Source: an uncultured Bacilli bacterium
GTDB taxonomy: Bacteria; Bacillota_I; Bacilli_A; RF39; UBA660
Direction: 5' to 3'
Length of the DNA stretch: 64,000 nucleotides
NCBI GenBank assembly: GCA_947589735.1
Contig: CANQCR010000005.1
Span: 1 to 64,000 of the forward strand
Both the position numbers and the translations under genes were made by a program. Below, one piece after another: positions 10,464 to 20,780 of this stretch. How positions within the stretch are numbered: the first letter of the stretch is position 1; every line of letters begins with the position of its first letter. Under the pieces are notes generated by a model, which saw nothing but the letters and a program-made list of their open reading frames with translations, did no database searches and was not told the DNA's origin.

Positions 10464-10768
10464 TAAAATAAACCTGGAATGTTTGGCATACCTTTTGTAA
10501 AGGCACCCATTGTTTCTTCTGTTTCTTTATCAATTTGTTTGATGGCATCAGTTAAAGCTACTACTATCATATCTTCTAACATTTCAATATCGTCTTTTTC
10601 TAATTTTTCAGCATCAATTTTGACACTTTTAACATCTTTTTTTCCATTCATTACAACTGTTACTAATGAGCTTTTACCCGTAAACTCCTTATTATTAAGT
10701 TCTTCTTGAGCAGCTGTCATATCACGTTGTAATTTTTGGACTTGTTTCATCATTGCTTGCATATTCAT
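10463..10768 (-). CDS. YbaB/EbfC nucleoid-associated protein
   Basis: MNMQAMMKQVQKLQRDMTAAQEEL...GLF; between dnaX and recR. Confidence 0.94.
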   Translation of the reverse strand: MNMQAMMKQVQKLQRDMTAAQEELNNKEFTGKSSLVTVVMNGKKDVKSVKIDAEKLEKDDIEMLEDMIVVALTDAIKQIDKETEETMGAFTKGMPNIPGLF

Positions 10769-10783
10769 ATATATTCCTTCTTT

Positions 10784-12505
10784 CTAATTTTCATATTCGA
10801 TAATGTCATCAAACATTTCGGCTATTTCATTTTTCTCTTCAGGTGCTTCCGTACTATTTTCTTTAAAAATATCATCTAAAGAAATTGTTTCTTCTTCATA
10901 AACATATTTTTCTTTATGTTTATTATAATCATCTTTAATAAAGTTCCAATCATTTAAATCAATAGCAATTGGATAATAAGTTTCATAGAAGCATTGTTCA
11001 AATAACTCTTGAATTTCAATTAAATTATTATTAAATGTTTCAGCCATTAATTCTGTTTTATACATAAACATCAAATAGTTATCACTGACAGCCTTTAATT
11101 CGCCATCTTTGATTAAAGAAACGAGTTGACTAAAGTCTGGCATTGATAGAAAATCATTTAATTCTTCTAATTTAGCAGTAACACGTTTACGTTCCGTTTG
11201 CGAAAACTTACATAAAGCATTGTTAATTCTAATTTTCTTTAAAGTGGCCAATTTTTCATTATCTTGTGTTTCTTCTTTAGGCACTTTTTCTTCTTTTTCA
11301 CTTGTTTTGTTTGGCTTTTCTTCTTGTTCAACTACTTTTCTATCGCTTGACTCTTCATCTTCAGTTGGTTGCTCTTTTGTTTCCACTTTCGGTTCAACTA
11401 CAGCTTGTTCAAGTGATTTTGTTTGTTCCGTAACTTGTTTATTAGTACCTAACATTTTGATAAGTTCAATTTCTAATAATAATTTATTATCACTAGTATT
11501 GCGCATATCATTTATCAAAGAAGATAAGGCCTTGATGTAATTATAAATGTCATCTTCAACATTTAATGTCTTTATTTGTTGGTAAAGATTAGTTTCGCGT
11601 GAAACTAAAGATGGAGCGTGTAAATAAATTAAGCCATCTTTAAGTGTACTAATCAATTCTTGAACAATTTTAATCATGTTTTTACCATTCTGATCATAAT
11701 TTTCTAATTGTTCTAAAATACCAACTAAATCTTTATTTAACATTTTAAGAATAAAGTTATCTGTTTCTTCTTTTAATAAAGTACCATTAATATCATGAAT
11801 GTCTTTAATTTGAATTTTTTTATCACTATAAGCTAAAGTTTGATCTAATAAACTTATAGAATCACGCATTCCTCCATCAGATAATTTAGCTATTTCTTCT
11901 AAAGCATCATCATCGATGTTTATTTTTTCTTTTTTAACAATAAATTTAAGTCTTTCAACAATTTTATCAACACTGATTCTTTGATAATCAAAACGTTGAC
12001 AACGCGATAAAATCGTCATGGGTATTTTTTGAGGTTCGGTTGTAGCAAATATAAAGATGACATGGCTTGGGGGTTCTTCTAATGTTTTTAATAAAGCATT
12101 AAAAGCCGCACCCGATAACATATGAACTTCATCAATAATATAAATCTTATATTTACTATTGGCAGGTACTAAAGTGATTTTATTACGTATTTCTCTAATT
12201 TCATCAACGCCATTGTTAGAGGCAGCATCGATTTCAATAATATCAATATTTTGATTGGTATTAGCTTGTTCACATGAAACACATTTTTCACAAGGTTCAA
12301 GATCTTTTAAATTATGGCAATTTAAAATTTTAGCAAATATTTTGGCAATACTTGTCTTTCCTGTACCTCTGGGGCCACAAAACAGATAAGCGTGACTTAC
12401 CATATCATTTTTAATGGAGTTTTGTAAGGTTTTAACAATAACATCTTGACCGACAACATCATTAAATGTTTTTGGCCGATATTTTCGATATAAAGCTTGA
12501 TACAT
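10784..12505 (-). CDS. dnaX: DNA polymerase III subunits gamma/tau
   Basis: MYQALYRKYRPKTFNDVVGQD, AYLFCGPRGTGKTS, IDEVHMLSGAAFNALLKTLEEPP. Confidence 0.97.
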   Translation of the reverse strand: MYQALYRKYRPKTFNDVVGQDVIVKTLQNSIKNDMVSHAYLFCGPRGTGKTSIAKIFAKILNCHNLKDLEPCEKCVSCEQANTNQNIDIIEIDAASNNGVDEIREIRNKITLVPANSKYKIYIIDEVHMLSGAAFNALLKTLEEPPSHVIFIFATTEPQKIPMTILSRCQRFDYQRISVDKIVERLKFIVKKEKINIDDDALEEIAKLSDGGMRDSISLLDQTLAYSDKKIQIKDIHDINGTLLKEETDNFILKMLNKDLVGILEQLENYDQNGKNMIKIVQELISTLKDGLIYLHAPSLVSRETNLYQQIKTLNVEDDIYNYIKALSSLINDMRNTSDNKLLLEIELIKMLGTNKQVTEQTKSLEQAVVEPKVETKEQPTEDEESSDRKVVEQEEKPNKTSEKEEKVPKEETQDNEKLATLKKIRINNALCKFSQTERKRVTAKLEELNDFLSMPDFSQLVSLIKDGELKAVSDNYLMFMYKTELMAETFNNNLIEIQELFEQCFYETYYPIAIDLNDWNFIKDDYNKHKEKYVYEEETISLDDIFKENSTEAPEEKNEIAEMFDDIIEYEN

Positions 12506-12561
12506 TTCATCACCTTCTGCCTACTTATATTATACACTTTTATAGGTTAAAAAAAAAGAGA

Positions 12562-13014
12562 CTACCTCTTATCTGCAAAGATTTTTTTAAGGATTTTCAT
12601 CATCTCTTTTTCAAGATTTTCATCATCTATTTTAATAGCTGTTACGTGATGATTATGTTTAGGATTAGAGAGAATATTTTCAATACTATTAACGCCACCA
12701 AACTTAGCATTATCGATAAGATAATAGACATTTTTTAAACGAGCTTGAATTAAAGCTCCAGCACACATAATACAAGGTTCCATTGTAACATACATATCAC
12801 AATCATTAAGGCGCCAATCATTTAAATAAGAACTAGCTTCTTCAATAGCAATAATTTCTGCATGTTTTGTCGCACATTTTGCTTGTTCTTTTAAGTTATG
12901 AGCTTTTGCAATAACCTTATTATTTTTAACGATAACAGCACCAATTGGTATTTCACCTTCTTGATGAGCTAATATAGCTTCATCCATCGCTATTTTTAAA
13001 TATTCTTGATTCAT
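12562..13014 (-). CDS. tadA: tRNA-specific adenosine deaminase
   Basis: HAEIIAIEEA...VTMEPCIMCAGALIQARLKNVYY zinc deaminase motifs. Confidence 0.95.
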   Translation of the reverse strand: MNQEYLKIAMDEAILAHQEGEIPIGAVIVKNNKVIAKAHNLKEQAKCATKHAEIIAIEEASSYLNDWRLNDCDMYVTMEPCIMCAGALIQARLKNVYYLIDNAKFGGVNSIENILSNPKHNHHVTAIKIDDENLEKEMMKILKKIFADKR

Positions 13015-13025
13015 CCTATCACCAA

Positions 13026-13041
13026 CGTTTCACGTGAAACA
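13026..13041. promoter_or_regulatory. parS-like centromere site
   Basis: Minus-strand reading TGTTTCACGTGAAACG contains the 14-bp palindrome GTTTCACGTGAAAC; 15/16 match to TGTTTCACGTGAAACA. Confidence 0.85.
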
Positions 13042-13047
13042 AAAAAA

Positions 13048-13125
13048 AGAGGTGCACACAATTAGGAACTCTTAAGGCTGCTGTTTTCCAACTCTGACCT
13101 GGTTCAAGTATAAATGTTGCACCAA
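13048..13125 (-). ncRNA. ffs: Small bacterial signal recognition particle RNA (4.5S-like)
   Basis: Minus strand GGTGCAACATT...GAACCAGGTCAGAGTTGGAAAACAGCAGCCTTAAG...AATTGTGTGCACC. GGAA tetraloop, AGCAGCC and CAGGTCAG domain IV elements, closing stem, then T-run. Position between gyrA and tadA/dnaX. Confidence 0.92.
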
Positions 13126-13176
13126 TTAAAGTTTATCTTATTTGTATTTAAAAAACAAGTCTTTTTTATATAAAAT

Positions 13177-13220
13177 TAAAAAAGTAAGTAAACTTTGTGT
13201 CTACTTACTTTTGTTATTAT
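13177..13220 (-). terminator. Rho-independent terminator of gyrA
   Basis: Minus strand AAGTAAGTAG-acacaaagtt-TACTTACTTTTTT. Confidence 0.8.
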
Positions 13221-15775
13221 TCTTCTTCACTAGAAGTTTCATCAGGTGTTTCATTTAACTCTTCAGTATTCTCTTCTGTTTCTTCTTCAGGATCTAATAC
13301 GGTAATAGTACTTACCTTTTGTTCATCTTTTAAGTTAATTAACTTAACACCTTGAGCAACGCGACCAATTGTTGAAATTTGTGTTAGTGAAAGACGAATA
13401 ATCATACCACTATCGGTAATAAGAATTAAATCTTCACTGCCATCAACAATCTTGAAGGAAACGATATTACCATTCTTTTCAGTAACATTAAGAGCTTTTA
13501 CACCTTTACTACCACGATGGGTCATTCGATATTGATCTATTTTAGTCTTTTTACCATAACCTTTTTCAGTTACAACTAAAACTTCATCTTTATCACTAGC
13601 AAACTCCATACCAACAGCATAGCCATCGCCAACATCAATACCCCGAACACCGGCAGCTGTTCGACCCATTATTCTAATTTCTTTCTCATTAAAACGAATA
13701 ATACGACCATTTGATGAAGCAATTAAGATTTCGGCATTACCTTCTGTTATTTTAGCTGAAATTAATTCATCGTTTTCTTTTAAGGTAATAGCTATCTTAC
13801 CATTAGTACGAATGTTTTCAAACTCACTAATATTAGTACGTTTAATAATACCTTTCTTCGTACATAAAACGACATAAGCTGGAACATCTTTTGGTGTAGC
13901 TTTTAACATTACATTAACACGTTCGTCTTTTTCTAATGGAAGTAAATTAATAATTGGTAAACCTTTAGATTGACGACTATAAAGTGGTACTTCATAACCT
14001 TTCATACGATATACTTTACCTTTATTAGTAAAGAATAAAATGTAATCATGGGTGGTCATATAAAGAATATTTTGAACGAAATCTTCTTCATTCGTAGCCA
14101 TTCCTTTAATACCTACCCCACCCCGTTTTTGGGCTTTATAAGTATCACTTTCAACACGTTTAATATAGCCTTTTTCGGTTAAGGTAACAACTAATTCTTC
14201 CGTTGGAATAAGTGATTCATCATCGATATAATCAATTGCTGTCATATCGATTGATGTTCTTCTTTCATCAGCATATTTATTCTTGATTTCAAGTAATTCT
14301 TGTTTAATTATTTCAAGAACTTTTTGTTCACTAGCTAAAATACTATTTAATTCATCAATTAATTTAATTAAATTAGCTAATTCTTCTTCAATCTTACTAC
14401 GTTCTAGACCTGTTAAACGTCGTAATTTAAGTTCAAGAATACTATCAGCTTGAATTTCAGTTAAATCAAAATTACTGATTAACGCTTCTTTAGCAATTTG
14501 ATCCGTTTCAGAATCACGAATAATTTTGATTACAGCATCAATATTATCAAGAGCTATTTTATAACCTTCTAGAATATGAACTCTTGCTTGTGATTTTTTA
14601 AGATCAAAACGGGTTCTTCTAATAATAACTTCTTTTTGATGGTCAATATATTTAGAAATAATACTTGTTAATGGTAAGGTCTTTGGAGTACCATTATCTA
14701 GCATTAAGAAGATAATACCATAATTTACTTGGAAAGAAGTATGTTTATATAAGTTATTTAAAATAACTTGAGCATTGGCATCTTTCTTTAAAGTAATGGT
14801 AATTTTAACACCATCTTTTAAATCAGTATGATAATCTGATATACCATCAATAATTTTGTTGTGAACAAGTTCAGCAACTTTATCTTTTAAATCTTGAGTA
14901 TTGACGCCATATGGAACTTCACTAATAACAATTTGTGTATGGTTAGCATGTTCTTCAATGGTTGCCCGGCTTCTTATTGTAATACTACCGCGTCCGGTTT
15001 CATAGGCTCTTCTTATACCTGAATTACCTAGGATGACACCACCAGTTGGAAAATCAGGACCTTTAATATATTGCATTAATCCAGCGGTATCAATATCGGG
15101 ATTATCAATATAAGCAACACAACCATCAATGACTTCACCTAAATTATGAGGTGGTATATTAGTGGCCATACCAACAGCAATACCCATTGATCCATTAACT
15201 AAAACGTTTGGAAAACGGCTAGGTAAAACCTTAGGTTCTTTACTTGTAACATCAAAGTTATCATCCATATCAACTGTATCTTTATTGATATCTCTTAATA
15301 ATTCAAGGGATATTTTAGATAATCTGGCTTCCGTGTAACGATAAGCAGCAGCGCCATCACCTTCGATATTACCAAAATTTCCGTGACCATCAACTAACAT
15401 ATAACGTTGACTGAAATCTTGAGCTAATCTTACCATTGCTTCATAGATACTAGAATCGCCATGAGGATGATAATGACCCATAACATAACCAACGGTTGTA
15501 GCTGATTTTTTATGAGGTTTATCAGGAGTATTACCCTCTTCGTACATTGACCATAAAATACGACGATGAACAGGCTTTAAACCATCTCTTAAGTCTGGAA
15601 TGGCACGAGATGTAATAACACTCATTGAATAGTCAAGGAAAGAATCTTTTACTTCATCAACAATATTATTTTCAGCTAAAGAATCACGTTCGTGAAAAGT
15701 ATCTTGAAAATCATTATTATCACTAGTGTTTTGAATTGTTTCTTGATTTTGTTCTTCAATATTATTTTCTTCCAC
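13217..15775 (-). CDS. gyrA: DNA gyrase subunit A
   Basis: [39 protein letters not shown], GyrA C-terminal repeats. Confidence 0.98.
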   Translation of the reverse strand: MEENNIEEQNQETIQNTSDNNDFQDTFHERDSLAENNIVDEVKDSFLDYSMSVITSRAIPDLRDGLKPVHRRILWSMYEEGNTPDKPHKKSATTVGYVMGHYHPHGDSSIYEAMVRLAQDFSQRYMLVDGHGNFGNIEGDGAAAYRYTEARLSKISLELLRDINKDTVDMDDNFDVTSKEPKVLPSRFPNVLVNGSMGIAVGMATNIPPHNLGEVIDGCVAYIDNPDIDTAGLMQYIKGPDFPTGGVILGNSGIRRAYETGRGSITIRSRATIEEHANHTQIVISEVPYGVNTQDLKDKVAELVHNKIIDGISDYHTDLKDGVKITITLKKDANAQVILNNLYKHTSFQVNYGIIFLMLDNGTPKTLPLTSIISKYIDHQKEVIIRRTRFDLKKSQARVHILEGYKIALDNIDAVIKIIRDSETDQIAKEALISNFDLTEIQADSILELKLRRLTGLERSKIEEELANLIKLIDELNSILASEQKVLEIIKQELLEIKNKYADERRTSIDMTAIDYIDDESLIPTEELVVTLTEKGYIKRVESDTYKAQKRGGVGIKGMATNEEDFVQNILYMTTHDYILFFTNKGKVYRMKGYEVPLYSRQSKGLPIINLLPLEKDERVNVMLKATPKDVPAYVVLCTKKGIIKRTNISEFENIRTNGKIAITLKENDELISAKITEGNAEILIASSNGRIIRFNEKEIRIMGRTAAGVRGIDVGDGYAVGMEFASDKDEVLVVTEKGYGKKTKIDQYRMTHRGSKGVKALNVTEKNGNIVSFKIVDGSEDLILITDSGMIIRLSLTQISTIGRVAQGVKLINLKDEQKVSTITVLDPEEETEENTEELNETPDETSSEEE

Positions 15776-15787
15776 TTAACTCACCTC

Positions 15788-17707
15788 CTAAATATCTAGG
15801 TTTTTAACCTTAATAGCATTTTCTTCAATAAACTTACGGCGTGGTTCAACCTCATCACCCATAAGTTTCTCAAATATAGCATCAGCAGCGACACAATCAT
15901 CAACTGTTATTCTTCTTAAAACACGTTTATTAATATCCATAGTTGTCTCATTTAACTCTTCAGCGTCCATCTCACCTAAACCTTTCATTCGAGCAATTTC
16001 AGCACGAGCTCGAACGTTTTCCGGTAAAGTTGCTAAATAGTCATCTTTTTCTTTCTCATCTAGGACATATTTTCGCGTTTTTCCGTGCATAATACGGAAT
16101 AATGGTGGTTGGGCAGCATAGACATGCCCCTTCTCCACAATTGGTCTAAAAAAGCGATAAAATAAGGTTAAAAGAAGAACTCTGATGTGTGATCCATCGA
16201 CATCGGCATCGGTCATGATGATAATTTTGTCATATCTTAATTTATCAAGATTAAACTCTTCACCAATACCAGTACCAAAGGCCGTAATAATCGTTCTAAT
16301 TTCTTCATTACCTAAAGCCCGATCAAGACGATTCTTTTCAACATTAAGAATTTTACCACGCAAAGGTAAAATAGCTTGTGTCATCGAATCACGACCCTTT
16401 TTCGCACTACCACCGGCTGAATCTCCCTCGACAATAAAGATTTCTGATACTTTTGGATCTTTACTCTTACAATCAGACAATTTACCAAAGAAGTTCGTAA
16501 CAGCTAAATCACTTTTACGCGTAATTTCTCTAGCCTTACGAGCAGCATTACGAGCCCGACATGCTAAAATAGATTTTTCAATAATAGCTCTAGCATCTTC
16601 AGGATTTTCTAGTAAGAATTTTTCAAATCCCTCACTAAAGACATTATCAGCTAATTTACGTACTTCTGAGTTACCTAAACGTCCCTTTGTTTGACCTTCA
16701 AATTGGGGATTTGGATGCTTACAAGAAATGATCATTGTAAGACCTTCTTTAACATCATCACCCGTTAAAGATTCATCTTTTTCTTTTAAAATACCAGATT
16801 TTCTAGCATAATTATTAATAACTCTCGTTAAAGCTCTTTTAACACCCTCTTCGTGCGTACCACCATCGTGCGTATTAATATTATTAACGAAAGAATAGAT
16901 ATTTTCATTGTAGCCAGTATTATATTGCATAGCTACTTCAAACATAACATCATCTTCCATACCTTCAAGATGAATAATACTCTCATGAACTGGTGTCTTA
17001 CCTTGATTGATAAAGCGAACGTATTCTGAGATACCACCTTCGTACATAAAGGTCTCACCGGTTGTATCTTCATCATCACGGTCATCTCTTAAAGTAATTT
17101 TTAGGCCACGATTTAAGAAAGCTAGTTCTCTTGTTCTAACTTTTAAGGTATTATAATCATAAATATCGGTATCAAAAATATCAGGATCTGGTTTAAAAGT
17201 AACAACGGTTCCGGTTCGATTTTCTTCACACTCACCGATGACCTTTAAAGGCTCTTTCGTGTGTCCACCATCTTCAAAACGAACATAATAAATTTTACCA
17301 TTTTTATAGACACGAACTTCAACCCATTTCGATAAGGCATTAACAACTGATGCACCTACACCATGTAAGCCACCAGATACTTTGTATCCGCCACCACCGA
17401 ATTTACCACCGGCGTGTAAGACGGTATAAACAGTTTCAACAGTGGATATTTTGGTCTTAGGGTGAATATCAACTGGAATACCTCTTCCGTCATCACGAAC
17501 GGTAATAGAATTATCCTTATTAATAATAATTTCAATATTGTTACAAAAGCCGGCTAAAGACTCATCAATAGCGTTATCAACAATCTCCCATACAAGATGG
17601 TGTAAGCCCTTAACATCCGTGGTACCAATATACATACCTGGTCTTTTTCTTACAGCCTCTAAGCCCTCTAATACTTGAATATCCGAAGCATCATAATGTT
17701 CATTCAT
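15788..17707 (-). CDS. gyrB: DNA gyrase subunit B
   Basis: [75 protein letters not shown]. Confidence 0.98.
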   Translation of the reverse strand: MNEHYDASDIQVLEGLEAVRKRPGMYIGTTDVKGLHHLVWEIVDNAIDESLAGFCNNIEIIINKDNSITVRDDGRGIPVDIHPKTKISTVETVYTVLHAGGKFGGGGYKVSGGLHGVGASVVNALSKWVEVRVYKNGKIYYVRFEDGGHTKEPLKVIGECEENRTGTVVTFKPDPDIFDTDIYDYNTLKVRTRELAFLNRGLKITLRDDRDDEDTTGETFMYEGGISEYVRFINQGKTPVHESIIHLEGMEDDVMFEVAMQYNTGYNENIYSFVNNINTHDGGTHEEGVKRALTRVINNYARKSGILKEKDESLTGDDVKEGLTMIISCKHPNPQFEGQTKGRLGNSEVRKLADNVFSEGFEKFLLENPEDARAIIEKSILACRARNAARKAREITRKSDLAVTNFFGKLSDCKSKDPKVSEIFIVEGDSAGGSAKKGRDSMTQAILPLRGKILNVEKNRLDRALGNEEIRTIITAFGTGIGEEFNLDKLRYDKIIIMTDADVDGSHIRVLLLTLFYRFFRPIVEKGHVYAAQPPLFRIMHGKTRKYVLDEKEKDDYLATLPENVRARAEIARMKGLGEMDAEELNETTMDINKRVLRRITVDDCVAADAIFEKLMGDEVEPRRKFIEENAIKVKNLDI

Positions 17708-18830
17708 TTTCTTTCACCTCTTTGATTTTAATTAACTTACCATCAAGAACCTGAAATAATTTAGCTTTTTTAATTAATTTTTCATCTAAATTATTAAGAT
17801 CTGTCGTAGTAATAATGGTTTGAATATTTTTACTTATATATTTTAGTAAGTTATTTTTTTTATCATCTGATAATTCACTAAAAACATCATCTAAAAGTAA
17901 GATAGGTGTACTTTCTTTATACTTTTTAAATATTTCAATTTCTGATAGTTTAAGACATAATATTGCTAAGCGTTGTTGACCTTGAGATCCATAAGCTTTT
18001 AAATTACTCTCACCAAGTAAAAACTCAAAATCATCTTTATGGGGACCAAAGTTTGTTGAACACATCTTAATATCATAATTTAAATGATCTTGATAAAACT
18101 TTCGTAAATAATTTTTAGCTTTATCATCATCTTTTAAATCAATATTTAAACTTGGTACATAATGAAGATTAAAGCCATCTAGACCCATAATATCCTGATA
18201 GATTTTCTCACAATAAGCATTAACTTTTTCAATATATTTAAAGCGCATTTTCATTAGGATAATTGCTTTATCTATTAAATAATTAGTAAGTATTTCAAAG
18301 TAATTCATATCTATATTTTGATTAATATTAGCTTTTTTTAAATACTCATTACGCATTTTAAGAAGCTTATTATAATCATTTAAAATAATAAAATAATTAC
18401 TATATAATTGTGATAATTCAAGATTGAAATACTTTCTTCGCCCTTGCGGAGATCCTTTTAGTAATTCTAAATCATCAGGATAAAAAATAATAATATTCAT
18501 ATTAGAGATATAATCGCTAACTTTCTTGATGTAACTGTTATCTATCTTTAATATTTTATTATTATTTTCAATCGTTACGCTTAGATCAATATCTAAACTA
18601 CCTTTATTGATACTTCCATTTATAATAGCCCTTTTTTCATCATTTCTAATTAAACTATTATCGATGAAAGAACGATGTGATTTAGTAATACCTAAAACAT
18701 ATATGCTTTCTAAGAGATTAGTCTTACCTTGAGCGTTATCGCCATAGATAATATTTATGCCCTTGTAAAAACGGGTTCGTAAATGTTTATAATTTCTAAA
18801 ATTAATGAGCTCTATTTTTTTTAAAATCAT
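17700..18830 (-). CDS. recF: DNA replication/repair protein RecF
   Basis: [67 protein letters not shown]. Confidence 0.97.
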   Translation of the reverse strand: MILKKIELINFRNYKHLRTRFYKGINIIYGDNAQGKTNLLESIYVLGITKSHRSFIDNSLIRNDEKRAIINGSINKGSLDIDLSVTIENNNKILKIDNSYIKKVSDYISNMNIIIFYPDDLELLKGSPQGRRKYFNLELSQLYSNYFIILNDYNKLLKMRNEYLKKANINQNIDMNYFEILTNYLIDKAIILMKMRFKYIEKVNAYCEKIYQDIMGLDGFNLHYVPSLNIDLKDDDKAKNYLRKFYQDHLNYDIKMCSTNFGPHKDDFEFLLGESNLKAYGSQGQQRLAILCLKLSEIEIFKKYKESTPILLLDDVFSELSDDKKNNLLKYISKNIQTIITTTDLNNLDEKLIKKAKLFQVLDGKLIKIKEVKENE

Positions 18831-18924
18831 CTTATACCTCGTTTTTTTGACTTAAAATTGTCTATTTTTAATAATTAGTAAAATCTAATACTCCTATACA
18901 CACATAATATTATATCATAAAATA

Positions 18925-18960
18925 AGCCTTAAAAAAAGAAAAAAGCTAATTTTTAGCCTT
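18925..18960 (-). terminator. Rho-independent terminator overlapping the comK stop
   Basis: Minus strand AAGGCTAA-aaa-TTAGCTTTTTTC. Confidence 0.7.
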
Positions 18961-19401
18961 TTTCTTATCATTTAATTTGGATTTTAACATTGTCGCACGA
19001 TAATATTGATTATCTAAAGAATATAAGGATATATCAAATGTTATTTTTTGATCATTTATGAATGTTACATCACACCCTAATTGATTTTTATGATAACTTT
19101 TTATGTTATTCAAAGCTAGCCAACAATTATTTTGATTGCGAATGGATGCGGTCGGAAAAAAGATTAAGTCCCTACTCTCTTCAATAATAATCGGACATTT
19201 TGATTTAATACCCGTTAAGTATTTCGTCCCCTCACATCTTCCTTCATAAGAACTACCATAAGATTTACAATTCTTATCTATTATTTTCTTACTACTTTTA
19301 GAAACTAGATATTCTTCCTCCTTTTCATATACTCTAGATATATTATCGCCTTCTGGAACAATCGCAATCGTATCGATATTAATCTCATAATCATCGATCA
19401 T
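18946..19401 (-). CDS. comK: ComK-family competence transcription factor homolog
   Basis: YEINIDTIAIVPEGDNISRVYEKEEEYLVSKSSKKIIDKNCKSYGSSYEGRCEGTKYLTGIKSKCPIIIEESRDLIFFPTASIRNQNNCWLALNNIKSYH...SLDNQYYRATMLKSK follows B. subtilis ComK (YEVNGATIAVLPEE...RSCRFFGSSYAGRKAGT...KPPIMVDPSNQIFLFPTLS...CGWIS...SFENQVYRTAWLRTK). Internal Met at 19401 has RBS AAGGGGGA. Confidence 0.87.
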   Translation of the reverse strand: MIDDYEINIDTIAIVPEGDNISRVYEKEEEYLVSKSSKKIIDKNCKSYGSSYEGRCEGTKYLTGIKSKCPIIIEESRDLIFFPTASIRNQNNCWLALNNIKSYHKNQLGCDVTFINDQKITFDISLYSLDNQYYRATMLKSKLNDKKKAKN

Positions 19402-19502
19402 AATAATCCCCCTTCTAGTTCCGAAGAACACGTCTCTTATACACCTTTTTATTGTCAAAAATTATCAAAATATGTCATAATTCTACAAAAATCGACAATA
19501 AT

Positions 19503-19533
19503 TAAAAAAAGAACATAAATTAATATGTTCTTA
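19503..19533 (-). terminator. Rho-independent terminator of dnaN
   Basis: Minus strand AAGAACATA-ttaatt-TATGTTCTTTTTTT. Confidence 0.8.
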
Positions 19534-20641
19534 TTGGTAAAATTAATTGAATTAAATTACTTTCATCCGCATCATTAATAATAATTGGTTTTATCTCGCC
19601 ATTAAACTTTAAATCAATATTTTCACTATCAAAAACTCTTATAGCGTCCATCATATATTTAGCTGAAAAAGCAATTTTAATATTATTTTTAACTTTATCT
19701 AATAGTTCAACTTTCTCTTCAACATTACCAATTTCAGGAATATTTGATGAAAGAATTAAGAAATTATCTTTTGTCTCTAATTTGATAATATTCTTTTCTT
19801 CTTCATTAGTAAGAAGTGAAGCGCGGTCAATGGCCGTATAAAACTTATCTAAGTTTACTTTAACAGTTAGTGTGAACTCTTCAGGAATTAATTTAGAAGT
19901 ATCAGGATAAGTACCATTAATTAATCTTGTCATTAACGTTATGGTATTAAACTTAAAGACAACTTTATTAGCAAAAATATGTAGTTCTAAAGATTCATCA
20001 TCATTTGTTAACAATTTAATAACTTCCATTAAATTACGAGCCGGAATAATAATATCCGTGTCTTCAATATCTAATTTATCCATCGCAAGTTCTTTTGAAG
20101 CTAAACGATATGAATCAGTAGCCGTAAAAATTAACTTTTTATCTCTTATTTTTAAATTAATACCCGTTAAAACAGGTCGTGATTCTTGGGTTGAAGTAGC
20201 AAAAATCGTTTGATTAATCGTCTTTTTAAATAATCCTTGATTTAAAATAACAGGTTTTTGACTAAACTCTAAATCAAGATTAGGAAATTCACTAACATTA
20301 TTACAATTTAATTTAAATGATGATGTTGGTGTCGTAATTAGTATTTGAGCATCAATAACTTCTTCAATATTAATTACTTCATTACCTAATTTTCTTACAA
20401 TATCATATATATATTTACCAGCAACAACAATTTCACCTAATTCATCAATGCTGTCGATATCACTAGCATCAATAAATGTTTTAATAGCTATTTCATTATC
20501 CGTACTTAATAAATATAATCCTTCTTTTTTAAGATCAAACTTAATACAGTTTAAAATAGGTATAAGGTTTTTACTTGATATTCCTTTAATAACATAATTT
20601 AAATGTTCCATTAATATTTTTTGTTGAATCTTTATTTTCAT
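19520..20641 (-). CDS. dnaN: DNA polymerase III subunit beta (sliding clamp)
   Basis: MKIKIQQKILMEHLNYVIKGISSKNLIPILNCIKFDL...; ends IQLILPIRTY. Confidence 0.97.
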   Translation of the reverse strand: MKIKIQQKILMEHLNYVIKGISSKNLIPILNCIKFDLKKEGLYLLSTDNEIAIKTFIDASDIDSIDELGEIVVAGKYIYDIVRKLGNEVINIEEVIDAQILITTPTSSFKLNCNNVSEFPNLDLEFSQKPVILNQGLFKKTINQTIFATSTQESRPVLTGINLKIRDKKLIFTATDSYRLASKELAMDKLDIEDTDIIIPARNLMEVIKLLTNDDESLELHIFANKVVFKFNTITLMTRLINGTYPDTSKLIPEEFTLTVKVNLDKFYTAIDRASLLTNEEEKNIIKLETKDNFLILSSNIPEIGNVEEKVELLDKVKNNIKIAFSAKYMMDAIRVFDSENIDLKFNGEIKPIIINDADESNLIQLILPIRTY

Positions 20642-20721
20642 AATTCCTCCATTTATTATTATTTATATATTATCTTTATTATTAATGTGTATTGTGTTGA
20701 TAATTTCACTTTTTTGTTTAA

Positions 20722-20759
20722 AAATAATAGTAAAATATATGTGCATAAAATGTGCATTA
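20722..20759 (-). promoter_or_regulatory. oriC: Putative basal origin unwinding element: two DnaA boxes plus DnaA-trio-like tract
   Basis: Minus strand TAATGCACA-tt-TTATGCACA-tatatttta-CTATTATTT in the dnaA-dnaN gap. Confidence 0.7.
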
Positions 20760-20780
20760 TTTTAAAGTTATTAACATCCC

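Noticed and set aside
12259-12274. Possible parS-like TTGTTCACATGAAACA in dnaX
   Set aside because: Three mismatches and a poor palindrome; much weaker than 13026 or 11591.
16185-16694. 169-aa plus-strand ORF inside gyrB
   Set aside because: Antisense to a highly conserved CDS, no RBS, Ser/Leu-rich composition typical of the reverse complement of a coding sequence.
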